A stretch of 64,000 nucleotides of DNA from Smallanthus sonchifolius (Eukaryota > Streptophyta > Magnoliopsida > Asterales > Asteraceae): positions 12,076,501 to 12,140,500 of the forward strand of contig CM042044.1 in assembly GCA_023525975.1 (NCBI GenBank), read 5' to 3'. The translations under genes and the position numbers were made by a program. This document shows positions 22,261 to 31,305 of this stretch, piece after piece (within the stretch, counting starts at the first letter, position 1; every line of letters begins with the position of its first letter). The notes under the pieces are model-generated. The model did not search any database and was not told the origin of the DNA. It saw only the letters and a list, made by a program, of their open reading frames with translations.

Positions 22261-22330
22261 CTCGATGCGCCAATCCACTTTGCTCTCTTCACTTGTGTTT
22301 CTGAGATGAGATGGGATTCGTTTAAAATTG
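22261..22330 (-). other. Probable 5' untranslated exon of the membrane-protein gene
   Basis: On the minus strand a candidate exon ends GCGCATCGAG|GTAATTCC, a good donor. The acceptor CTCTTAG|GTGCTG is at 22019-22020, nine bases before the proposed ATG, which gives an intron of 241 bases. The upstream side (22330-22440) is pyrimidine-rich and may hold the promoter; no clear TATA box was picked. Confidence 0.45.
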
Positions 22331-22499
22331 GGGGCTGAGTCATTGTACTTGTAGTTTAGGTCTTTAACTCAAACTCAACTTCTGTTCTTTCGACTCTTTT
22401 CACTTTACTTCCCTTTTCTTTTAATTAATCATCCGTTTTTACACCAAATTTCATGTACTCTGAACACATACACGAGATGTGTAACTAGGTTATCAACAC

Positions 22500-23260
22500 A
22501 GGTTGACGGGCATCGGCGTACCTAGGAGGTACTCATGGGTCCCCCGCCCCCAATGAAATTGTATTTGTATTAGTATGTATACAATCTAATCCTGATCGAC
22601 CCTTATGAAATTTTGGTTTCGACCCCTAAGAAATTTTGACACCGACTCTCAAGAAAAAATCAATTTAAGATTTTAAATTTTTACAAATATAAACCTATCA
22701 TAAACTAATTAACTCATATTTTAAATAATTCTTATAAACACAGTCTCCATTATTTAATTCTCATAAACTCTGATAGCAAACACCTATTTTTTAAAAATTA
22801 AGCCCATTACCTCGTTATCCCAACAATTAACCTAACAACTAATAAACAATTCAATTGCAATTTACAAAATTACAATATTAGCGGCAATTGAAGGGACGGA
22901 GTTCAATCACATATCCGATTCTAAAAATTTAGATCATCACTTCGTGTGTATATTAGCTTGAAAAATGGAACTTGTGGTAGATTCCTTAACAGGGCTCGTC
23001 AACCCTAAACTATCTAGTCCTAAATCAAATAAAATTTGTCATGTCATTTTTACCATAAAGTACCTCCAATGGGTGGAACCCGTGAACTCCTAAACTACCC
23101 AATGCTCAAATTGTAAGGCTTAAAGCACTTGGGTTGTAGAACCCGTGAACTGAACCTGAGCCCCAACCCGAATATGTTTCAACGGTATAGCCGCTTACCC
23201 GACTCAACCCGAGCCCCGAACTCGAGTCGACCCCTCCGGCCTTAATCTAAATCCTAATTT
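22500..23260 (-). repeat. hAT-like repeat fragment
   Basis: Shares phrases with the 17471-18087 insert when read on the minus strand: GGTGTCAAAATTT-like text near 22630, and near 23150-23250 runs of GGGTCGG/CGGGTT-type text beside GGCCGGAG. Ends are not clear and no target duplication was found. Open frames are absent. It is likely a decayed non-autonomous DNA transposon. Confidence 0.45.
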
Positions 23261-23624
23261 GTAGAGCAACCCAAAGGTCCAAATGGCCCTGGCAATAAAA
23301 CAAGCTTTTTAGACTCTTACTTTTTGGGGGCATTTACATATATTCCCTTCCTAAGTTACTTTATTACATATTTATCCAACCCTAAAATTTAATTACATAT
23401 TTCCTCTTTCTAAAGCCTATATATTACATATTTGTCCAATTCATTTAAAATAACTTCTTTTATTATCATTTTACCCTTAATGAATCAATTAAATACATAC
23501 AAACACAATGTTACCCTTCATTATTTGTGAGGGGCAATTGGATAATTTTAAGTTAATTGGGGAAACATGTAATTAAAGTTAGAGGTTGGGGATATATGCA
23601 ATTTAGAAGTTTAATAGGGGGAAA
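23261..23624. other. AT-rich spacer
   Basis: Contains three diverged repeats of a phrase like TTACATATTT(A/G)TCCAA (about 23365, 23393 and 23432). No gene was seen. Confidence 0.4.
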
Positions 23625-24057
23625 TCTATACTATCTAATAAATAAAGGTTTTTCTTGTCACATGTCGCCTCCATGTTTGCGCTTGTCATTTTTTTTCCGC
23701 CTCTCTCTCATACTAAATACATTTCCATCTTTTAATAATAACAATATATTTAAAAAATACTAATTATACTAATAACATACATTTATTTAAGTTATCTTTT
23801 ATCATAAAAAACTTTGAAATCTAATTATTTAACTTTTATTTTCAATCAAGTAGTAATGAAAGTCAAATTATATCAAATAGTAATTAACGTATTTTCAAAA
23901 CCCAATTATATATTAATTTTTACATATTTTAAATTTTGTTTTTTATCCTTAGTATATGTAATACATTTTTATACCAGTAAAAAAATATATATAAAGATTT
24001 TAGAATTTTATATATGATATTTTTCACCCTGTGTGTAATACACGGGGTCTAAGCTAG
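23625..24057 (+). mobile_element. Helitron-like non-autonomous element 1
   Basis: Starts with TC after an A (A|TCTATACTATC) and ends with CTAG before a T (24054-24057). A short hairpin, CCCTGTGTGTAATACACGGGG, lies 8 bases before the CTAG. These three traits define Helitron ends. The interior is AT-rich and non-coding. Confidence 0.65.
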
Positions 24058-24552
24058 TTATTCTAATAAATGAAAATCTCTTCAGGACACGTGTCACTCT
24101 TTGGTTACTCCTCATATTTATTTTCCCGTCTCTCTCTCCTATTAAATATTAGATTTTGTATTTTTCTCTCCTATTAAATAATAATTTTTATATTAATAAA
24201 TCTAATTACGAATACTTATTATTTAATTATAAATAGTTATTATATCATCAATCAAATGAACTTAATATGAACTAACATTTATCAATTAAATTAAAAAATT
24301 AATACTCAGTTGAAAAAAAAAATATTTTAAAAACTAACTTAACATACCTTATAACTGTCACGACAAATTACATTTTTTAAAAACATATTTTGACAAATGT
24401 TTTTGTTAACAAATTACATTATATTTTATTCAACCGATGTAATATACTGGGTTATTCAACCCGTGTGGGTTTTTAAAAATATAAATTTTTTATTATTAAA
24501 TATATAACATTTTATTTATTTAACTCGTGTAATACACGGGATTTTAACCTAG
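24058..24552 (+). mobile_element. Helitron-like non-autonomous element 2
   Basis: Abuts element 1. It ends TAACCTAG before a T (24549-24552 CTAG), preceded by the hairpin CGTGTAATACACGGG. The beginning TATTCTAATAAATGAAAAT resembles the start of element 1, but the exact TC end is not clean. The two look like head-to-tail relatives. Confidence 0.55.
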
Positions 24553-25170
24553 TATGTAATAAAGTGTACTTTTTATGGCTAAAGTTGGGCATATTAAATC
24601 CAACTAGGATTGATATCCCGCGTGTTGCCGGGGGGTGGCGCCTCGCGCAACAACATATATTTTGAATTCTAAAAAACGTTACGTTGTTTTGAAAAAAAAT
24701 ATTCAAAACATATCATATTTGTTCGGTGGGTTTTGGCATTTCATAGCAAAACGTAGGTGGAAAAAGTCAGGTAAATTCGTTTTTTTGATATATTCGCTTT
24801 CGAATAATGTTAAACGTCGTATTTTAAATGTAAAAACGATAAAAATATTTTAAAAGTTATAACACTAAAGATGTGAAAAAGAAAAAAAAGTTATCCCGGT
24901 CCTAAGGTGTTCTGGTTAAAGCATAAGTACTAAAGGTACCTGATTTGCTAAAATATTGGGGAGTCAACGCGTTACAACGGGTTTTTTTCCCCTAAACCCC
25001 ATGTCACATCTGGTTAGTTTTGATTAAGATTTAAAGGACGTGTTTAGTGAGTATGAGAGAGAGTGTGTAGTTAGAAATTAATTGTATTGAATTTTTATAC
25101 GTGTGTGTTAGTGCTTGCACCTGTATTTGTTCGTTTCTAACGACATATATTAAAATTAGTAGATTAGAAT
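24553..25170 (-). other. Possible third Helitron-like end and AT-rich flank
   Basis: On the minus strand a CCCGG...CGGG stem is followed by ATATCAATCCTAG then T (plus strand 24603-24625), like a Helitron 3' end in the opposite direction. No partner 5' end was found. The rest is AT-rich flank up to AGAAT, the 5-base flank of gypsy A. Confidence 0.35.
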
Positions 25171-25284
25171 TGTAACATCCCAAAAATAAAACGACAGTTA
25201 ATAACAGAATAAACGAACGAAGCATGACGGGTCGCGCCCGATGGGCCGGCGGGCTAGAAGGGGCGAACATAGGGGAGCCTCACC

Positions 25285-25292
25285 TATAAATA
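25285..25292 (+). promoter_or_regulatory. TATA box of gypsy A 5' LTR
   Basis: TATAAATA in the context CCTATAAATAGCC, 115 bases into the LTR. The same motif is at 44674-44681 in the 3' LTR. It is the likely start site region of the element RNA. Confidence 0.65.
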
Positions 25293-25667
25293 GCCTAAGT
25301 CACCACCATTTCTCTCATTTGCCACAACTAGAGAGAGAAACCGTAGAGAGAGAAAGTTGGCGGATCGACTCGAGATTGAAGAAGTGTGTTGCTCCAGAGC
25401 TCGTGAGAAGAATCTCCGGATCAGAAACTCGACACAGGTAACGATCTTGCCTAGATCTGAGTTTTTGTTCGTTTTTGGGTTTTTCGGGTTTTGCATGAAA
25501 AGGTAACGTTTTTACGGATGAAACTGGAAGAAAAACATAGTTTTGAATTCCTTAATGAAAAGCAAACATTTTGAATGGAAACAAGTTCGGGATCTTGACG
25601 TGATCAGACCTGAATGTGAAAGTTAGGGTTTTTACGGAGAAGCAGATCCTACGCAGGAAGAGGATCC

Positions 25668-25854
25668 TGCGCACTTATCAAGTACGCAGGAAGAGGACCC
25701 TGCGTACTTATCAAGTACGCAAGAAGAAAGGTTCTGCGTACTTGTCAAGTACGCAAGAAGAAGGTCATGCGCACTTACCAAGTGCGCATGAAGCAAAGTA
25801 TGCGCACTTATTAAGTACGCAAGAACAGGGCCCTGCGCACTTGCTAAGTGCGCA
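25668..25854 (+). repeat. Six-unit palindromic minisatellite in the gypsy A 5' LTR
   Basis: Each 33-base unit (one is 34) has a 12-base purine-rich spacer and a 21-base palindrome with 9-base arms and a 3-base loop. Arms read TGCGTACTT/AAGTACGCA in some units and TGCGCACTT/AAGTGCGCA in others, so both sides change together. Mixed units also occur. The array is open in one frame (EEGSAYLSSTQ-like repeats), but this is most likely chance. Confidence 0.9.
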
Positions 25855-27093
25855 GGCATCAGGCTGGTTAGTAAAGTCAGAATGGTTAAACCGTTAGAGT
25901 CGGGTTTGGTCTGATGTGTATGTAACTATTCAATTCAGATCGTACGTGAAGTCGTTGGACCGTTGTTTAGGACAGTAGAGACTAGCTTATCGGGTGAGTT
26001 CTAGAAGCCCTCTTTTAAATGTTTTGAATAATATTTTTGGGTTGGTGTACATACGTAACGATGTGACTATTTTATAAAATGATGTTTATGAACGATGTAT
26101 GTGACGTTATAAAATGATGTTTATGTACGATGTTTTGGAAGGAAAGGTTACGAAAGAAGTTTTTATGAAATATTTTGCCAAAAGAAGTTTACGAAGTGTT
26201 TACGAATGAATGAATGATTTTTAATAAAACGTACGAATGCTTTAACTGAAGTTTTGAAGTAAAAGAAGTGAAGATTTACGAATGTCACAAACGAACGAAT
26301 CTGCCAATATTCCTTAGGGAATGAAGGTTACTGGGATGAGAAGTATGTTATGGGCCTTTACCTTTTAGGGGCCTTTGTGGCTGGCCAACTGTTGTACAAC
26401 TGGGGCGATGACGGTCGCCAAGGGGATTATCGTGATCCTTGAAGTTTGGTACGATCTACCTTACGGGGTAGTCGTGCTTAAAGTTTGGTACGTGTCATCC
26501 TTGTGATGTCGTGCTTGAAGTTGGTGTTGAATAACCTAAGTATCGGGCTCTAGAAGTTCCTCACTCGAAGTACAGTAAGGTGTTGATGGGCCTAGTGGTG
26601 GTGATCTTCAGGTTATTCCACTAGTATGTGACGTTTGGATTTGACGGTTACGAGAAGGCGCAGATTCGATGTGTTTGTTGACTTATTGGTTACGATGTTT
26701 TATGTTTTTGTTATTGCATTACTTTACGTACGCTTTTATTAATGAAGTTTACATGATATGTTTTTGGCAAATATTTGAAGTTAAGGTTTTATGAAAAACT
26801 AGAACTCACAAGCGTAGCTGACTTTTTAGTATGCACATTCAGGTTAAGGCAGGTATGGACGATGGACGGTGATGCTTGGCAAGCGAGAAGAGTTACCCGG
26901 TTGATCATGAAGACTGGCATCCCGTTACGAGTTGTTTATGTAATTGACAATATTACGCTTCCGTACGTTGAACAATGTAATGCTTAAGTTTTAATGAATT
27001 TCCGCTGCGTTATTTTGATATTCAAGTTTAAGAACTGTTTGTGAATAAGTAAATCCAACGAGTGAGGCCTCCCAGGTTTGGGGCCTTACAAGT

Positions 27094-27105
27094 TGGTATC
27101 GGAGC
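27094..27105 (+). promoter_or_regulatory. Primer binding site of gypsy A
   Basis: TGGTATCGGAGC three bases after the LTR end, one base off the iMet tRNA site TGGTATCAGAGC. It primes minus-strand DNA synthesis. Confidence 0.85.
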
Positions 27106-27423
27106 AATAGTTTGAGAGATTCGGACACTCCCAGTGTCAGAACTTAGACTGTGAATGGGACCGAAAGCGGATGCCAGTACGGGTAACTCGAGCCACAGCA
27201 TCAGGTATGAAAGTAGTATATGTTTACACATATAGTATGCCTTAGAAAGGGTTAGGTAAGGACTTGTGTTCTCATGAAATCACAAAGGTGGTCAAATAAA
27301 AATCGAAAGGTAGTGTAATGGTTAATTGCAGATGGCTAGTGTATATTAACATCTTACAGTGCTTGTTGAATTTTATTTGTTAACTAGCGTGATGACATTG
27401 GATTCCTTATCTTATAGAACGAA

Positions 27424-28961
27424 ATGACAAGGAGAGGAAACGAAAGGCGTGGTGGGGGCCATACCGGGGGCCGTACCGGTGGTCGTAACGGTAGGCGCGG
27501 CAGGATTCCTACACGCCAAGAGTACAGTGAAGAAGGAAGTGTTCACACTGAGCCAGAAGTTAGTGTGCATGGAACTGAGCAGACACAGGTGGAAGAACAA
27601 CCTTTCGCTTTTGAACCAGAAGTGAGAGCAGCTATAGCTCGAGAGTTCACAGAGTTGATGAAGACTTCTCTTCCAGGTTTGTTGGCACAAGCGTTGAAGA
27701 AGGTTAATGGGGAAGGTGGGTCTAACACGGCGGTTGGTACCCCGAACACTGAGACAATCAACGCACCGCTTAACCGTGGTTGCGACTATAAGTCCTTTAA
27801 GGCATGTGACCCGCCGGTCCTGACTGGGAAGAAGGACGTGATGGCTACTTTTGACTGGGTAATACGTATGGAAGCTGCCATCCGTCTGAGCGAGTGTCGA
27901 ACGGATCAAGTTGTGAAATTTGCTGCTAACTCCTTGAGAGAGGAAGCATCCCATTGGTGGGAAGGTGTATGGCAAGCTAAAGGAGACGAGGCTGTGGATG
28001 CGATGATGTGGACTGATTTGAAAACTCTGGTGATCAAGAATTTCTGTCCGAGGAATGAGATCGAAAAGGTAGAAAGGGAGTTTCTGGGGATTAAGGCCGG
28101 GAGCATGACACACCGACAGTACACCACGCGGTTCAATGAATTGGCACATCTGGTGCCACATCTTGTCATGACTGAGGAAAGAAAGATTTCCTGCTACATT
28201 CAAGGGCTGCCGGACAAGGTCCGCCGGACAAGGTCCGCACCTATGTTAAGGCAAACGCCCCTACTACCTATGATTCGGTGGTAGAACTGAGCGGCGTGGT
28301 ATTTGACGATCTGGCGCTGAATGTCGTTGCCATTGATGAGCCTAAAAAGAAGCTGAGTTTTCCCGCTAAGCGATCGGGTGGGAAGTTGTTTGGGGCTCGG
28401 GACAAGCAGGCCAGGGTAGGCGAGACGACAGTCTGTGAAAAATGTGGGGTAAGACATACGGGTGAATGTCTACTGGGGTCAAATCTGTGTTTTAAATACG
28501 GTAAGACCGGACATTACTCTGGTGAATGCCCGCACGGATACAAATGCTACAACTGTGGGGAGAGTGGCCATATGAGCCGGGAATGCACCAAGCCCAGGAT
28601 GAGCGAAGCCGGGAAAGGGAAAGGCCTGGAGAAGAAAGAAGAGAGGCCCCGAGCAAAGACTCATGCGTACGCGCTGATGCAAGACCAAGCCAGGGCAGAC
28701 CCCGACGTGGCGTCAGGTACGTTCATCCTTGACAACACTTTTGTTTCTGTGTTATTTGATTCGGGTGCCAGTAAGAGTTTTATATCTGCGACTTTTTGCA
28801 AATGAGTGAAATACACTGTCAGTAAGTTAGAAAGGGCCTTTAGCGTAGAAACCGCTGAGGGTAGGACTGCGAGAGTAACCGATGTAGTTGACAATTCCAC
28901 TATAAAAATAGAAGGCCATAGATTCCCCGCCAGGTTGTTTGTTATGGTTTTGGGAGGGTTC
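27424..28961 (+). pseudogene. Gypsy A gag-protease (frameshift and stop)
   Basis: Met at 27424 (MTRRGNERRGGG, a Gly/Arg-rich start). Then comes a capsid-like segment with CDPPVLTGKKD and the PHLVMTEERKISCYIQGLPDKVR block. A 14-base tandem duplication of GGACAAGGTCCGCC (about 28211-28238) breaks the frame, which resumes as 28278-28805. There a zinc cluster is read (CEKCGVRHTGEC, CFKYGKTGHYSGEC, CYNCGESGHMSREC); the middle knuckle has Tyr for its second Cys. The protease motif VLFDSGASKSF follows. A TGA stop at 28803-28805 ends this frame just after the protease active site; the remainder (ERAFSVETAEG, VMVLGGF) runs to the solo LTR at 28962. Confidence 0.85.
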
Positions 28962-29201
28962 TGTAACATCCATGTTTTTCTTGTTATTTCATATTGAACA
29001 ATAAACGACGATTTAAATCTCATGTTCACGTTCAAAACATAGTGTCATATCATTTACTATTTTCATGTGCAAATAGGGAGTATTATCATAATATTACAAG
29101 TACATACATACATTTTACATTGCTACAATAACAATTGAAACAAACCTACGCTGTCTCACAAACTACAAGGACTAGTCTTGAAAATTACCAAAATATCACT
29201 T

Positions 29202-29297
29202 GGCACGGTCGCGCCATGATCTGGCACGGTCGCGCCAAGTAGACCCGGTCGCGCCATGACCTGGCACGGTCGCGCCGATAATTGGCACGGTCGCGCC
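29202..29297 (+). repeat. GCACGGTCGCGCC array, first (five units)
   Basis: Five units spaced about 21 bases, starting at 29202, 29223, 29242, 29263 and 29284. The core GCACGGTCGCGCC is strictly kept in four; the third reads ACCCGGTCGCGCC. The unit spacers differ, so the core is the conserved part. Confidence 0.9.
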
Positions 29298-29900
29298 TGG
29301 AACTCAGTTGAAACGTAAACACTGCCTTAATCACGAAGTCTGTTCGAGTCCGCGATTGTAACGTATTTGGTGCCGTTTCCAGACTAAATCATCAATGACC
29401 AAACTCCTGAATAACCACAATTTCAATTAGAAACCCAAAACCGACTTTGTCATCCCTTTCTCTCAATCTTGTTCAATTGGCGTAACATTCTCGAAATCAA
29501 TCTACTGCACACGATCTTCAAGCCTCTGTAATCTTATTCCCCACATCAATCGTGCCGGAATTCCAACAGAAGACGCCAAGGATCAATACCCCGAAATCGA
29601 AACTCCGTTTGGTCGAGCTCCACAAATTCGATATCGTTTCAGGTAAGTAAACACATCCTCAGACTCATTTCAATCCCACGAATGAAAGCCCTAACCTAAT
29701 CAGGGCTTATACCATCGAATTGGACACGAATAAAATCTAGGGTTTATTACATTTTTGGTTTAATCGAACTACACTCTAGACACGATCTCCATCCAATTAA
29801 AATACATGGTTATACTCGCAAACAATTAACAATTGAAAGCCCTATAAATTCAACCCTTATTAATATAGAAATCTGTCAAATTTGTTCCCTGGAAAATACA

Positions 29901-30096
29901 GACACGATCGTGCTAATCCCTTAGCACGGTCGTGCCTCTTGTCCAGGCATGAGTGTGCCTCATGCCTAAGCACGGTCGCGCCCCATGCCTAAACACGGTC
30001 GCGTCCCATGCCTAAGCACGGTCGCGCCCCATGCCTAAGCACGGTCGCGCCCCTTGCCTAAGCACGGTCGCGCCATGCCTAAGCACGGCCGCGCCC
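29901..30096 (+). repeat. GCACGGTCGCGCC array, second (about nine units)
   Basis: The same core as the array 600 bases upstream, but with a different, 23-base unit (spacer CCATGCCTAA). The first unit reads CACGATCGTG, a perfect palindrome, and later units are degenerate forms of it. Units lie near 29903, 29923, 29947, 29969, 29992, 30016, 30039, 30062 and 30083. Confidence 0.9.
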
Positions 30097-31305
30097 TAGC
30101 TTTGGTCAGAATCTGTTCTACTGTTGTTTTTAATAAAAACTCAATTTCTTTTATAAAAATTATTTTATAAAACCCCAAAGCACAGAATTGTTTACATAAA
30201 CTAAATTATCAATTTAGAAATCTTAAATAAATTAATTAAATCATTTCTAATGGATTAAAAAAAGTAATAAAATTTTAATAAAAGGTTTACATATGATTAT
30301 TTTATTCAAAACCTACACAAACTAATTATATACTAATATATATATTTATAATGCCTCTTGACACACTTTCATAAAAAGAAATTAATTATTATTTTAATTA
30401 ATTATTCTAAATTAAACCATAAGCCCTACCTTACTCAATTTGAACCTACAAATGAAAACATACACATAACTCTTTGTACAAATCCCTACATATTGAAACC
30501 TTAGAATTTCTTTAGACATTGTGTACATTATTAATCCAAGTCTATATTATTTCACTCTAGGTCAAACCTAGTGATTTGTCAATCACTTGATTTATCCAAA
30601 GCTCTTGTTACTACTACAACTTGATACAAGTGAGTATTAGATAGCCCCTTTTACTCTTTTACACTTTTGGGGTGAAACATGAACTCTATACACACAATTG
30701 CTTACATTTACACAAACTACACAAATACAATCCTCTTTACATTCATGTGTGCAAATTTGAGCTTTATGCTTGAGTGCTAGGTGTGTTAACTACTTATGTG
30801 CAATTTATATGCAATCATTAACTATTCAAGCCGACGGTAAACAATGATAGATCTATTGAGTCTGACAAACCCACCCAGATTGGGGTGATTGTTACCAACA
30901 ACACAATTTGCATGCTAGTTACAAAGGTTTGATTGTACTTTGGTTACACAATGGTTACTCTCCATAAATGCCTTATTTTATCATGTTATGTAAGGATTGG
31001 ATTATTCACATCTATATACTATTTATGTACAAACCTGTGTATGCTCACCAACTTTTTAGTTGACCTTATTTTATTCATGTTTCAGGTACAAAAGTGAATT
31101 GAACAAGCTTGCTACACTTAGGTTGTGGACCTAGCTAATTGAAACAATGATTATGTTATATATTTCAAATATTCTTGTACTATTGTATTTGGAATTTTGA
31201 ATGGAAAATGTAACATCTTAATATATAAAATCTTAGTCAACCATGTGCTCATGAACAGTCTTCATGTCCCGCCCCGATGATTCCGCCGTCGGTTGGGGTG
31301 TGACA

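Larger units (their letters stand above)
25171..27090 (+). repeat. 5' LTR of gypsy A
   Basis: Starts TGTAACATCCCAAAAATAAAACG and ends GGGGCCTTACA, 1,920 bases. It holds a TATA box (25285), an array of six 33-base palindromic units (25668-25854), a GTGAGT donor-like site (about 25994), paired arms AATAACCT/AGGTTATT (26530 and 26610), and the CTCAC...CTGACTTTTTAG...TTCAGGT block near its end. Confidence 0.9.
28962..31305 (+). mobile_element. Solo LTR in gypsy A, minisatellite-bearing
   Basis: 2,344 bases, starting TGTAACATCCATG and ending GTCGGTTGGGGTGTGACA. It is flanked by GGTTC (28957-28961) and GATTC (31306-31310), a 5-base duplication with one mismatch. Its end and the region from 30600 on are related to the LARD LTR (GTGAGTATTAG, paired arms, CCAACTTTTTAGTTG, CATGTTTCAGGT). 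The upstream half differs and carries two arrays of the GCACGGTCGCGCC motif. It separates the protease end from the DVVLGMDWL start of pol. Confidence 0.85.

Noticed and set aside
25616..25897. 93-codon frame with repeated AYLSSTQ/AHLLSAQ phrases
   Set aside because: It is the translation of the 33-base palindromic array. The opposite strand is open too, one unit is 34 bases and shifts the frame, and the array lies in an LTR. Kept as a DNA or RNA structure and not a protein.
27412..28203. 263-codon minus-strand frame opposite gypsy A gag
   Set aside because: It mirrors the gag coding region. The plus strand has gag motifs and zinc knuckles; the minus frame has none and is a shadow.
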